A DNA stretch of 51,860 nucleotides from Thermoplasmatota archaeon (lineage in GTDB: Archaea > Thermoplasmatota > JAKEGO01 > JANQNJ01). The translations under genes were made by a program, and so were the position numbers. Of the stretch, positions 31,762 to 39,819 are shown one piece after another. Location of the stretch: contig JANQNJ010000012.1 of the NCBI GenBank assembly GCA_028279645.1, positions 1 through 51,860 on the forward strand, written 5' to 3'. Position 1 is the first letter of the stretch. Each line of letters opens with the position of its first letter. The notes beneath the pieces are model-generated. The model was not told where the DNA came from. It searched no databases and saw only the letters and a program-made list of their open reading frames with translations.

Positions 31762-32535
31762 ATGAAGGAGATGATGAAGAGCTGTCCCAAGTGCAGGGGA
31801 CCGATCCCGTTCGAGGGGGACGAGGAGTGGATCGAATGTAGACCATGCAGGACCAAGGTCCTGGTGAAGAAGGTCACATACCAGCCGATCTGCATCCGAT
31901 GTCCGTCCTGCGGTAACCAGTTCCTTGCCCATGCGGAGAACAAACATATCGTTTGCACCCGGTGCGGGGCAAAGGGAATGCCACGGGGAACGAAGGGGCC
32001 TGGACCGGATTCGGAGCTGGTCGACTGCCCCCGTTGCAGGACAGATTTCGAGATCGGCAAGGACGATACCAGGCTCAAGTGTCCGAAGTGCGGGCTTACA
32101 GGAACCAGGGTGTCCAAAGAGGAACCAGCTCCCAAGCCACCGCCACCGAAGAGTACCGGCTCGGAATTCCTGGACGATGTTCCGGTTTCAAGTACCAGGA
32201 AGCCCTCTGGTGGACGTATGGACCTGAGAGCGAACCCTGAAGCGACCGGCAACGTCATCGATTATCACGACGGAGCCGTAGTGAGCAAGACAGTCATTGA
32301 CAAGCCGGTGGGAACGGTCACGTTCTTCGCCTTCGACAAGGGGGAGGGGCTGAGCGAGCACACCGCTCCATACGACGCGATGGTGCAGATCATCGAGGGG
32401 GAGGCGGAGGTCACCGTCTCATCGGTCGAGCACAGGATGAAGGCCGGCGACATCATGATCATGCCGGCCAACGAACCACACGCCCTTCTTGCAGTGGAAC
32501 GTTTCAAGATGATACTCACCATGATCAGAGCCTGA
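31762..32535 (+). CDS. Triple zinc-ribbon/cupin fusion protein
   Basis: 257 residues from ATG 31762 (ATG 31771 and 31774 also possible). Three zinc-ribbon units occur in the first 130 residues (CPKCRGPIPF ... CRPC; CPSCGNQF ... CTRCG; CPRCRTDF ... CPKCG). A Pro-rich linker (about 125-140) precedes a C-terminal cupin (about 180-257), with TAPYDAMVQIIEGEAEV and NEPHALLA. The cupin lacks the HxH and Glu ligands seen in the neighbouring cupin, though a trailing His is kept. It lies next to the single cupin gene. Confidence 0.7.
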   Translation: MKEMMKSCPKCRGPIPFEGDEEWIECRPCRTKVLVKKVTYQPICIRCPSCGNQFLAHAENKHIVCTRCGAKGMPRGTKGPGPDSELVDCPRCRTDFEIGKDDTRLKCPKCGLTGTRVSKEEPAPKPPPPKSTGSEFLDDVPVSSTRKPSGGRMDLRANPEATGNVIDYHDGAVVSKTVIDKPVGTVTFFAFDKGEGLSEHTAPYDAMVQIIEGEAEVTVSSVEHRMKAGDIMIMPANEPHALLAVERFKMILTMIRA

Positions 32536-32551
32536 CGGAACCGTGGGGAAG

Positions 32552-34189
32552 ATGGACATCTCGAATGAGATCGGATCGCTGAAGGCCTCGCACGAACCCT
32601 CCTATTCGAGAAGCCTCGTCCGTATCGCAAAGAGAGCCGTCAACGAGGGACTGGACCTCGGCCTGATCATCGAGGCCGCCAGAGGAATGAAGGATCCATA
32701 TTATATCGCATCTACCCTAAGCGGCGTCGGCAAGCTCACGGGTGATGCATCACTTTTCAAGGACGCCATCGGGATCGCCTCCACCGTTGAACCGCAATGG
32801 CGGAGGGCTGAGATCGCCGGCAGGATGATCAAGGACATGGTCAAGGGCGGAGCCCGCGACCTCGATGCCGCCATCCCGGTCGTCCTCGGATTGACAGAGA
32901 CGGAGCCAAGGAGGGAGGCGGTCAAGGACCTTATCAAGGGGATGACCAGGACAGGGAGCCTGAGGATGACGAGGCTCCTAGACTCCGCATCCGACCCCCG
33001 CGAGATGGTCATGATCGTCAAGAGCTCGGTCTCGGGCACCATCAAGCACGAGGGCGGAGACCTATCCGGCATCGAGGCCGGGATACTCGAGGTCGGGGAC
33101 CCGATGGTCCGGGGCAAGTCGCTTGCCTATCTCGGGTCCAAGGTCTATCGCGAGGTCCCCTCACGGGGAAGGGACCTCATCGAGTCGGCACTTGACGGGA
33201 TCACAGAGATCGAACCGGTGGAGGACCGCCTCGACCTTCTGCGCGATGTCGCGGACAAGCTGCTGTCGATCCATTCCAAGGAGCTCCGGAAGGGTAAGAT
33301 CCCTCCCGAGGGTTCCGCAGCGATCATCAAGACCCTGTGCGGAAAAGCGAAGGTCCTCGACGGGATCCACGATCGAGCATCGTATCACGGCTACCTCGCG
33401 GGGAGGATGTCAAAGTACGGTATCGATGGCTATCCTGTCCTCTTCGAGGAGGCACTGGCCATGGCCGATGGCATCGAGGAACCGGATATCAGGGACAGGG
33501 TCCGCAGGAACATCGCCAAGGGCATGGACAGATCCGGTATCGAACTGCCCGACGATCTCTCTTCCCTGCTAAAGAGGGAGGTGGAGGAGGGTGAGGTTCA
33601 ATGCCGGACCACGCCCGAACCTGGGAGAACGATCGAACGGGACGTCGGCGACGACCATGTTTCCGTGGGACGTCCTCGTCCGGTCCTGGGACTCTACAAC
33701 ACCTACGAACGAAAGCTCGCCCCCGCCCACGTGCGAGCCGTTGCCAGGGCGGCCCCGCTCTGCATCGCCTTCGATCTCGACCTCGCTCTCATCGGATTCC
33801 CGTTCGGATCGAATGAAGAGGTCGTCCGGCGGGTGAGCGCAGATACCAACGTCGGCAAGGGCGGTGAATATCTGGGACAGCTCGCCGATCAGGACCGGCT
33901 CTCCTTGTATGAGGATATCAACGTAATGGGAGATCACACTCTGATCGCTACCACATCACACCCTGACGGAAAGAAGTTGTTAAGGATATCAAAGGATGCC
34001 GGGATCCCGGCTGATGTCGTACCGTCCGGAGCGGTCTACCTGCTTGGCGTTGGCAAGGCGGGACTGCCCGGATCGGTCCTGGCGCGGGCGGATAAACACC
34101 TCGAGTTCACAGGCAAGAACATCCCGCTCGAGACCGGCACCGCCATGGGCGTGCTGGCAAACATTCTGAAGGGAAACCCTGCGGAATAG
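32552..34189 (+). CDS. Helical-repeat/DUF531 fusion protein
   Basis: 545 residues from ATG 32552 (GTGGGGA upstream; track start GTG 32543 is nine bases earlier). Residues about 1-350 are all-helical repeats with a period near 35 residues (KRAVNEGLDLGLI, ISTVEPQWRRAEIAGRM), like a HEAT/TPR-type scaffold. From about 374, RPVLGLYNTYERKLAPAH, then LCIAFDLDLALIGFPF and GVGKAGLPGSVL are DUF531, an archaeal family usually found as a stand-alone protein. DUF531 is thought to be a SPOUT-like fold, so an RNA-methylation role is possible but not shown. Confidence 0.7.
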   Translation: MDISNEIGSLKASHEPSYSRSLVRIAKRAVNEGLDLGLIIEAARGMKDPYYIASTLSGVGKLTGDASLFKDAIGIASTVEPQWRRAEIAGRMIKDMVKGGARDLDAAIPVVLGLTETEPRREAVKDLIKGMTRTGSLRMTRLLDSASDPREMVMIVKSSVSGTIKHEGGDLSGIEAGILEVGDPMVRGKSLAYLGSKVYREVPSRGRDLIESALDGITEIEPVEDRLDLLRDVADKLLSIHSKELRKGKIPPEGSAAIIKTLCGKAKVLDGIHDRASYHGYLAGRMSKYGIDGYPVLFEEALAMADGIEEPDIRDRVRRNIAKGMDRSGIELPDDLSSLLKREVEEGEVQCRTTPEPGRTIERDVGDDHVSVGRPRPVLGLYNTYERKLAPAHVRAVARAAPLCIAFDLDLALIGFPFGSNEEVVRRVSADTNVGKGGEYLGQLADQDRLSLYEDINVMGDHTLIATTSHPDGKKLLRISKDAGIPADVVPSGAVYLLGVGKAGLPGSVLARADKHLEFTGKNIPLETGTAMGVLANILKGNPAE

Positions 34190-34220
34190 AACGATCATTT
34201 TCCTTTTTATATTGTCCGGG

Positions 34221-35141
34221 TCAGCGTCCCGGATAGTACCTGTCGCATCGCTGACAGTACATGTCCCTGCTTCCCCTCACCTGGTCCATGGGGAAGTAGC
34301 ACTCGGGACATTCGGCGGCCTGTCCCGCCGGTCTGTACGGCTGGGGTCTGTCGCCTTGAGGGCCTCCCATATGGCCTCCGGCGCCCGGGCTTTGGCCGCC
34401 GTGGCCGGGCACCTGTTGACCACCGCGCCCTGGAGTTACACCTCCGCGGACAGGCTCTGGTCCTTGGGCTCGCTGCCCGTCCATCGGGTAGCCTTCTGGG
34501 CCTGGCCCATCATCTTGATATCGGTCCCGGCCTGGGCCATGGTCATGATCGTGATGAGGACCATGTTCGGGGGGACCTCGTTCGAACCCGCCCTGATCGT
34601 AACCTCCGCCCTGTTCCTGCCACTCCTGCGGACCGCGATCGAACCGGCCGCCGCCGGACCCATGCCCCTGAGGATCATGGCCGTGATGCCCTGCAGGGAC
34701 ATGATGATCCTCCTCTTCGTCATCGTACCCGTCGTCAGCGTACTGTCGGTACTCCTGACGGTCCTGCGGTCCCCGTCCATGGGCGTGCCTGGGCGGTTGA
34801 CCGTATCCTCCCTGCTGGTATCCGCCGTGCTGGGGTCCTCCTCTGCCGTATTCCGGATAGTGCTGGGGCCCGCGTCCGTGGCGGTGATCCTGACGGTAAC
34901 CGCGGTCATCGTATCCGCCGTCGTACCGCTGCTCCTTCTTGACCGCTGAATAGTTGAGCAGAAGGAAGACCAGGGCGACCACCATGCCGATGGATGCCCC
35001 GATGAAGGTCCACATCGCCGCGATATGAAGCCAGTTCATCGACAGGACTATGCCCACGATGTAGGCGATGAAACCGAGTATCATGAATATCAGACCTATC
35101 AGTCCGGTAGGTCTCCTAAAATCTAATCTGGCGCTTCCCAT
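34221..35141 (-). CDS. Two-TM protein with Gly/Gln/His/Pro-rich linker and C-terminal zinc ribbon
   Basis: 306 residues. Two TM helices (about 13-35 and 43-63) are followed by a ~190-residue low-complexity segment (repeats of GGYQQGGYGQ, HGHDPQGHG) and a zinc ribbon CPECYFPMDQ ... CQRCDRYYPG at the C-terminus. The low-complexity part could be disordered and metal-binding through His. The overlapping + strand ORF 34212-34949 is a shadow. Confidence 0.6.
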   Translation of the reverse strand: MGSARLDFRRPTGLIGLIFMILGFIAYIVGIVLSMNWLHIAAMWTFIGASIGMVVALVFLLLNYSAVKKEQRYDGGYDDRGYRQDHRHGRGPQHYPEYGRGGPQHGGYQQGGYGQPPRHAHGRGPQDRQEYRQYADDGYDDEEEDHHVPAGHHGHDPQGHGSGGGRFDRGPQEWQEQGGGYDQGGFERGPPEHGPHHDHDHGPGRDRYQDDGPGPEGYPMDGQRAQGPEPVRGGVTPGRGGQQVPGHGGQSPGAGGHMGGPQGDRPQPYRPAGQAAECPECYFPMDQVRGSRDMYCQRCDRYYPGR

Positions 35142-35193
35142 ATACCGGGTAACGCCGTTTACAGTAAAAAAGATTTACTGAAGGGCGCCCGAT

Positions 35194-35394
35194 CTAGGCG
35201 CCCTTCTCCAGCTCCGCGATCGCCTCGTCGACCCCCTTGGTCTCCTTGACGAGCCATTCGCGGTACTGCTTCATCTTCTCTACTTTCTCCTCCCGGGAGA
35301 GGAAGTGGCGGCCGCAGCCGCAGTGGCCCTTCCCCTTTCCGGGATGGTGTCCATGGCCCATACCGGGCGCTCCGTGACATCCTCTGTGATGCAT
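35194..35394 (-). CDS. Small His/Cys-rich protein, PadR partner
   Basis: 66 residues. The N-terminal third is CHGAPGMGHGHHPGKGKGHC plus GCGRHF, rich in His and Cys, suitable for metal binding. The rest is a coiled-coil-like helix (EEKVEKMKQYREWLVKET). It reads away from the PadR gene at 35567, and the two share the promoter region with four palindromic sites. It may be the target of that regulator. Confidence 0.6.
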   Translation of the reverse strand: MHHRGCHGAPGMGHGHHPGKGKGHCGCGRHFLSREEKVEKMKQYREWLVKETKGVDEAIAELEKGA

Positions 35395-35442
35395 CTTCTT
35401 TCCTCCTGGGGCCCCGGGAGGTCACATCTGTCGAAAGCAACC

Positions 35443-35556
35443 TATCGGATTCCCGATATCGGTTATGCGACAACGTCTACTTAAGCATATCGGTTATCCG
35501 ATAGAACTCACATCCTCCAACAGACCACCCAACCCTTTAATATCGGCTATACGATA
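35443..35556. promoter_or_regulatory. Four palindromic operator-like sites between the small His-rich gene and padR
   Basis: Sites close to TATCGGNTATNCGATA lie at 35443-35458, 35457-35472, 35488-35503 and 35541-35556. The third is a perfect palindrome (TATCGGTTATCCGATA). The fourth overlaps the TATA region of padR (ctttaatatcgg), and the third overlaps an aagcatat TATA for the minus gene. This is the arrangement expected for an autoregulated PadR repressor. Confidence 0.75.
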
Positions 35557-35566
35557 AGTACGATCG

Positions 35567-35965
35567 ATGATCCCGGACGAACGTCCGCACATGGGAAGGC
35601 GTTTCGGAAAGCACCGTCATCCCCATAATCATCCGCACTCCGGCCACGGTCATCCGGCGCACTGCCATATGAAGGGCTTCCTGTCCTTCCTAATCCTCTG
35701 GATGATCAAGAAGCAGAGCATGAACGGGGCCGATATCGCCACGGAGATGGAGAAGCGCAAGGGCCGAAGGCCGAGCCCCGGCACACTCTATCCAGTGCTG
35801 AAACACCTACGGGATGCCGGTCTTGTGGAGATGGACGAGAACAAGGTCTATACCATCACAGCAGAGGGGGAGAGGGAGCTTGAGACGTCCATAGAGTCGT
35901 TCTTCAACACCTTCTGGGACATCGACGAGATGCGGGCGCACTGCGGATGCAAGGGGCATAAGTAA
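35567..35965 (+). CDS. PadR-family transcriptional regulator with His-rich N-terminus
   Basis: 132 residues from ATG 35567. The PadR winged helix is KGFLSFLILWMIKKQSMNGAD, then SPGTLYPVLKHLRDAGLVE, and a wing DENKVYTITAEGERELE. The first 35 residues and the last few are His/Cys-rich (HRHPHNHPHSGHGH; HCGCKGHK), which is not typical of PadR and suggests metal sensing. Four operator-like palindromes precede the gene. Probably represses itself and the divergent small protein until it binds a metal. Confidence 0.85.
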   Translation: MIPDERPHMGRRFGKHRHPHNHPHSGHGHPAHCHMKGFLSFLILWMIKKQSMNGADIATEMEKRKGRRPSPGTLYPVLKHLRDAGLVEMDENKVYTITAEGERELETSIESFFNTFWDIDEMRAHCGCKGHK

Positions 35966-36018
35966 TTGAAATAATAGGGCCGGTCAGTTCCGGTAATGAA
36001 AGACATGGGAGATCGTAC

Positions 36019-36384
36019 ATGAGGTACACCGATATCTATCTAGAGGCGGACATCGAGCATACCAAGCAGGTGGTACAGGGTGTGTTCCAACAGAACAAGT
36101 TCAAGATCCAGTGGACGAGCCCGTATTCTGGAACTGCCTCCAGGGGCAGTAAGGGATGGAACGTTGTCGGCGGAGCTCTTGCTCAATACTACGAGGTCGG
36201 ATTCCAGATCTACGAAGCGCCGGAAAGCCCTATCACGGTCAGGTTGACGAAGATGAACATCGGAGGGTTCGGCGGCCTCACCGGAACTGTGATGGTTGAC
36301 AAGAAGTTCGAGGATATCGTGAAGGCCTTCGCCGACCACTTCATACAGATCGGCCTTTACAGAGGATATCACAACGGAAAGTGA
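36019..36384 (+). CDS. Hypothetical protein
   Basis: 121 residues from ATG 36019. A beta-strand/helix pattern with YLEADIEHTKQVVQGVFQQN, then NIGGFGGLTGTVMV and a C-terminal helix. There is no TM helix or zinc motif and no family is recognised. The next gene starts 15 bp later, so they may be co-transcribed. Confidence 0.55.
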   Translation: MRYTDIYLEADIEHTKQVVQGVFQQNKFKIQWTSPYSGTASRGSKGWNVVGGALAQYYEVGFQIYEAPESPITVRLTKMNIGGFGGLTGTVMVDKKFEDIVKAFADHFIQIGLYRGYHNGK

Positions 36385-36399
36385 CCGAGGGTCGATGAT

Positions 36400-36897
36400 A
36401 TGCAGTGCGGAGTTTGCGGGAACGAAACAAGTTTCATAGAGGAACATTCCAGATGGTACTGCTACACCTGCGAATATTATCTGGAGGAGGAGCAGGCTCC
36501 CCGTGGCGAGCTCATCGAGAAGCGGTACCCGATCTCGAAACCTGCCCCCAACAGCAGCCATTTCCTCTTCATGTCATGTCAGGAGATGATCGTTGTCCGC
36601 ATCGACACCAGCCCCCATGGATACTTGACCGAATCACAGAAGGCCCTTGATCAGTGCGAGACCATCGAGGAGCTCAAGTACGAGTTCTCCAACGGATGGA
36701 TCATCCCGCATTCGGTCATCGACCACATCGATATCAAGGACAGGACCATCCTGGGTCCGAAGGTCACCGTCGGTTATCTGAACGCCCAGGATAAGGTGGT
36801 GACCCTCAAGTTCGGCATCGACCGGGAGAGCCTGGCCGAGCTGATGCCGACGTTCCAAGCGCTCTATGGAGAGAGGCTGAACACATCATGGAGCTGA
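36400..36897 (+). CDS. Zinc-ribbon leader protein with PH-like domain
   Basis: 165 residues. The leader CGVCGNETSFIEEHSRWYCY and TCEYYLEEE is nearly identical in layout to those at 29249, 42867, 43464 and 20074. The C-terminal half (about 80-160) forms a beta-rich unit (GWIIPHSVIDHIDIKDRTIL, KVVTLKFGID) like a PH-type or GRAM-like domain. It has no TM helix, unlike the paralogues at 42867 and 43464. Role unknown. Confidence 0.6.
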   Translation: MQCGVCGNETSFIEEHSRWYCYTCEYYLEEEQAPRGELIEKRYPISKPAPNSSHFLFMSCQEMIVVRIDTSPHGYLTESQKALDQCETIEELKYEFSNGWIIPHSVIDHIDIKDRTILGPKVTVGYLNAQDKVVTLKFGIDRESLAELMPTFQALYGERLNTSWS

Positions 36898-36927
36898 GAA
36901 CTCCATGACGTACAGGCCCTTGGAGGG

Positions 36928-37443
36928 ATGATCGTTCCGTTGACCCCCTTCCATCTTGGACCTGGTCTGTTCATCGGCGTGGCGCTCCGGAAGCGCGTTG
37001 ACATCGTTGCCGTGCTGCTGTCGAGCGTTATCATCGACATCAGAACTGCAGTATGCTATTTCACCGGGTGCGAACCACTGCACGGTCCGCTTCATACCCT
37101 CATCGGCGCGACCGTGTTCGCTCTCATCCTAACAATAGTTCTGCTCAAGCTAGGGCGATTCATTGAGCACATCACTGCCATTTTCCATATCGAAAGACAA
37201 GGCTCCTGGACCGCTGTGGTCTCCGGTTCCCTTATCGGAGCGTGGGTCCATATCCTATTGGACAGCTTCCTCTACTCGGATATCAGACCTTTCTATCCGT
37301 CCTCATGGAACCCTCTTCTTGATATGGTCGGGCGTGAGATCGTCTACATTGCGAGCATATTCCTGCTATTGGCGGGAGCAGTCCTTTATCTGATCACGTT
37401 AATACCGTACCTGCAGAACAAGGGAGAACCCTCGGAGAAGTGA
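36928..37443 (+). CDS. YdjM/DUF457-like membrane-bound metal-dependent hydrolase
   Basis: 171 residues with start ATG 36928. TPFHLGPGLFIG at the N-terminus and WVHILLDSFLYSDIRPFYP toward the end match the LexA-regulated YdjM/YbcI (DUF457) group of membrane-bound proteins. Three to four TM helices are seen. His and Asp residues within the membrane core could bind metal. The physiological substrate is unknown. Its TGA stop overlaps the next Cys-rich ORF by two bases. Confidence 0.65.
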   Translation: MIVPLTPFHLGPGLFIGVALRKRVDIVAVLLSSVIIDIRTAVCYFTGCEPLHGPLHTLIGATVFALILTIVLLKLGRFIEHITAIFHIERQGSWTAVVSGSLIGAWVHILLDSFLYSDIRPFYPSSWNPLLDMVGREIVYIASIFLLLAGAVLYLITLIPYLQNKGEPSEK

Positions 37444-37594
37444 TCTTATCGACCTGACCTGCTTCGATTGCGCCCACATCGACGGGACGAAGTGCGGCCA
37501 CCCCGACAGCCCCAACGTCGGCAAGGAGCTGACCATCTTCATGCACTGCGAGCATTTCAAGCCCGGACCGCAGGTCCAGTGGGTCCGGGATTGA
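37442..37594 (+). CDS. Small Cys-rich protein without a canonical start codon
   Basis: A 50-residue frame immediately after the DUF457 stop: LTCFDCAHIDGTKCGHPD, then HCEHFKPGPQVQWVRD. Cys/His spacing (CxxC, CxH, HCxH) suggests a zinc site and the reading looks well conserved. The frame has no ATG, GTG or TTG between the upstream in-frame TAA and the first cysteine. Possible starts are CTG 37454 or ATC 37448, with GGAG at 37434-37437. The start given is the first base of the open frame after the previous stop. Confidence 0.4.
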   Translation, partial: DLIDLTCFDCAHIDGTKCGHPDSPNVGKELTIFMHCEHFKPGPQVQWVRD

Positions 37595-37653
37595 TCGGGC
37601 AACTGCCCATGGAAACTGTCATACGCAACTGTCCCAGCCTGAGCTCTGGTTCT

Positions 37654-37694
37654 GTTTCCGAGGAGAACCTATACCCTGTTTGATCCTCGGAAAC
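37654..37694 (+). terminator. Long hairpin upstream of msrB
   Basis: gtttccgagga and tcctcggaaac form a perfect 11-bp stem around a 19-nt loop. No T-run follows; it may end the upstream transcript or shape the msrB promoter region. Confidence 0.4.
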
Positions 37695-37709
37695 ACCGTG
37701 TCGGGATTC

Positions 37710-37719
37710 CATATATATA
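37710..37719 (+). promoter_or_regulatory. TATA box for msrBA
   Basis: catatatata lies about 30 bp before ATG 37744, the spacing expected for a leaderless or short-leader transcript. Confidence 0.6.
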
Positions 37720-37743
37720 CTATTATCAACAGATTGGTCGATA

Positions 37744-38166
37744 ATGGAAGGAACTGCGGGATCGAGGGAGACCTCGACCGATATCGAGAAGGAGATGCGG
37801 GACCGGCTCACCCGGCTGCAGTACCACGTGATGAGGGAGTCCGGGACGGAGAGGCCGTTCAGCGGCGAGTATCTGCATACTGATGAGAAGGGGACCTATC
37901 GATGCGCCGCATGCGGCCACGAGCTGTTCTCGTCCGAGGCGAAGTTCGACTCGCACTGCGGGTGGCCCGCTTTCGACGCTCCAATGACCGATGAAAGCGT
38001 CACCGAGATGGAGGACCGGTCCCACGGCATGGTCCGGGTCGAGGTCAGGTGCCCCAACTGCGATAGCCATCTGGGCCATGTCTTCAACGACGGACCGACA
38101 TCCACCGGGATACGGTACTGCATCAACTCGTGCGCCCTGGACCTCCAGCGGGAGGAGAGCAAATGA
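37744..38166 (+). CDS. msrB: Peptide methionine sulfoxide reductase MsrB
   Basis: 140 residues from ATG 37744. The two zinc CxxC pairs ([18 protein letters not shown]) and the catalytic RYCINSCAL near the C-terminus identify MsrB, which reduces the R form of methionine sulfoxide. The stop overlaps the msrA start (ATGA). The pair gives full repair of both stereoisomers under oxidative stress. Confidence 0.93.
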   Translation: MEGTAGSRETSTDIEKEMRDRLTRLQYHVMRESGTERPFSGEYLHTDEKGTYRCAACGHELFSSEAKFDSHCGWPAFDAPMTDESVTEMEDRSHGMVRVEVRCPNCDSHLGHVFNDGPTSTGIRYCINSCALDLQREESK

Positions 38167-38645
38167 GCGAGACCGCCACAATTGCGGCCGGCTGCTTCTG
38201 GGGCGTAGAGGAGGCCTTCCGTACCACGCACGGGGTCATCAGCACCGTTGTCGGATATACGGGAGGAAGGACGAAGGATCCGACCTACTCCCAGGTGTGC
38301 ACCGGCAGGACCGGCCATGCGGAGGCGGTTCGCATCGAGTTCGATCCGGAGATCGTCGAGTACGAGCAGCTTCTAGAGATCTTCTGGAGGATCCACGACC
38401 CCACCCAGATCAACAGGCAGGGGCCCGACGTAGGGACCCAGTACCGATCCGCGATATTCTATCACGACGATCAGCAGAAGAGGGAGGCGGCAAGGTCCAA
38501 GGCCGCGCTCCAGGAGAGCGGCAGGTTCAGGGTTCCGGTCGCAACCGAGATCGTTCCCGCACCCGAGTTCTACGAGGCGGAGGAATATCATCAGAAGTAC
38601 ATCCAGAGGACAGGAATGGCGTCCTGCCACAACGTGAGGATGTGA
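38163..38645 (+). CDS. msrA: Peptide methionine sulfoxide reductase MsrA
   Basis: 160 residues from ATG 38163 (the track start 38130 lies inside msrB). The catalytic motif [10 protein letters not shown] (about residues 10-19) and YHQKYIQ near the C-terminus are typical MsrA. It reduces the S form of methionine sulfoxide, with thioredoxin as electron donor. It is translationally coupled with msrB. Confidence 0.93.
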   Translation: MSETATIAAGCFWGVEEAFRTTHGVISTVVGYTGGRTKDPTYSQVCTGRTGHAEAVRIEFDPEIVEYEQLLEIFWRIHDPTQINRQGPDVGTQYRSAIFYHDDQQKREAARSKAALQESGRFRVPVATEIVPAPEFYEAEEYHQKYIQRTGMASCHNVRM

Positions 38646-38760
38646 ACCGGAGCTAAGCTATGTGGTGTGTCCGTGGCTCTTCGAGAACACTCAAACAGGG
38701 TATAACGTCCTCTAATGGGCGGTTAGGCCTGTATCATCCCTTATCATGCTATTGCACAGG

Positions 38761-38769
38761 TATTTATAA
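38761..38769 (+). promoter_or_regulatory. TATA box for the gene at 38841
   Basis: tatttataa lies about 75 bp before the start, with an AGGAGA ribosome binding site at 38829. The region 38646-38800 contains no gene. Confidence 0.5.
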
Positions 38770-38840
38770 GAGTACTTTGTTGCACACATCGCCCAAGATG
38801 GATGGCCAAGGCCATCCGGGCCAATAATAGGAGAAATAAA

Positions 38841-38984
38841 ATGTATCAAGAGAGAGAAATGCACAAGGCGGTTTGCGCCGACTGTGGTCAGGACTGCGAA
38901 GTACCGTTCAAGCCCGACCCCAACAGGCCAGTTTACTGCCGGGATTGTTTCCAGAAGCACAGACCCCCGAGACGCAGGTACTGA
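38841..38984 (+). CDS. Small CxxC-x17-CxxC-type zinc-ribbon protein
   Basis: 47 residues from ATG 38841, which follows AGGAGAAATAAA; the track start 38802 is not used. VCADCGQDCEVPF and YCRDCFQKHRPPRRR form a zinc ribbon with a basic tail. Such small proteins are common in archaea and the basic end suggests nucleic acid or ribosome binding, which is unproven. Confidence 0.7.
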   Translation: MYQEREMHKAVCADCGQDCEVPFKPDPNRPVYCRDCFQKHRPPRRRY

Positions 38985-39005
38985 GAAACCGTCCTGAGCC
39001 TCGAA

Positions 39006-39093
39006 TGTCCGGCACGGCCGGACACCGAATCTAAATAACCGCCTGATGCCTGGATCGCCCTCTCCCCTTCGGGATCGGGGGTCCAGGTGCTTT
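39006..39093 (+). terminator. Two strong hairpins, the second with T-run
   Basis: tgtccggc-acg-gccggaca (39006-39024) is a perfect 8-bp stem. It is followed by a TATA-like ctaaataac and then cctgga ... tccagg (39049-39087), which encloses cccc-ttcg-gg and leads into tgcttttcaattttt. The second is terminator-like. The rest of 38985-39287 contains no gene I can support. Confidence 0.5.
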
Positions 39094-39287
39094 TCAATTT
39101 TTATCAACTTCAACAGGAGGTAGCGGCCGCTCTATCCATCCTCTTGTGGCGTGCAGCTTATCGGTGGGGGCCATATTGCAGATCCAGGGCTCGGAATGTG
39201 AGGCCCTGCCCGTGATGGCGAAAAAGCGAAAGTTATTAATGTTCTCAAACCAATATATTAATGCGATCACGATACAGAGGTCTGTCG

Positions 39288-39389
39288 ATGTACCTGTATC
39301 ACCTCAAGTGCGAAGGATGTGGGCGTCCGTTCACTGCAATGTCCGGATATCAGAGGTATTGCGATACCTGCGACCAGATAAGCTGGTGA
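39288..39389 (+). CDS. 33-aa zinc-ribbon protein
   Basis: Below the track cutoff. MYLYHLKCEGCGRPFTAM and CDTCDQISW give two CxxC pairs at a normal zinc-ribbon distance. A TATA-like sequence (caatatatta, about 39251) lies some 35 bp upstream, implying a short leader. Small size lowers confidence. Confidence 0.5.
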   Translation: MYLYHLKCEGCGRPFTAMSGYQRYCDTCDQISW

Positions 39390-39496
39390 TCGGCATCCAC
39401 GGTCAAGCCCCTAGCCAACAACAACTAGGTTAGGCCATATTTTCAAATATCGTCACCACACAGGTCAGACCATCGGGAAACAGGCTTGTGCTTCAT

Positions 39497-39784
39497 ATGA
39501 GCTCTGATAGGATCATAACACTGCATCCGGAAGGCAAGGCTGGAGTGAACATCGAGGTCGATAAGTACGATGCTGTGAAGGTAGCGATCATCACGTCGCT
39601 GACGACCCGAGGACCGATGACCTTCAGCGATCTCGGAACGAAGGTGGCAGACCACGTTGGAGAAAGCTTCGATGGATCGATCAGCTGGTACTACACCACC
39701 GTCAAGCTTGATCTTGAGGCAAGGGGTATGATCAGGAGGATACCGGGGTCCAGGCCGCAGATGATCGAACTCGTCCAGCATTAG
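39497..39784 (+). CDS. Winged-helix-like protein, DUF6958 type
   Basis: 95 residues from ATG 39497 (the track start adds three residues). ITLHPEGKAGVNIEVDKYD then a predicted helix-turn-helix (TFSDLGTKVADHVG, then ISWYYTTVKLDLEARG). This resembles the DUF6958 winged-helix-like family. It could be a DNA-binding protein. It is convergent with alaX. Confidence 0.55.
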   Translation: MSSDRIITLHPEGKAGVNIEVDKYDAVKVAIITSLTTRGPMTFSDLGTKVADHVGESFDGSISWYYTTVKLDLEARGMIRRIPGSRPQMIELVQH

Positions 39785-39819
39785 GTCATGGACCTCTGAA
39801 GATATCCAGACTGGATGGA

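Noticed and set aside
34212-34949. Long + strand ORF over the Gly/His-rich gene
   Set aside because: It is the antisense shadow of the 34221-35141 minus-strand protein, whose two TM helices and C-terminal zinc ribbon make sense. The shadow has no ribosome binding site and odd composition.
39146-39433. 95-aa ORF
   Set aside because: Low-quality composition and no ribosome binding site; the 33-aa zinc-ribbon ORF in another frame explains the region better.
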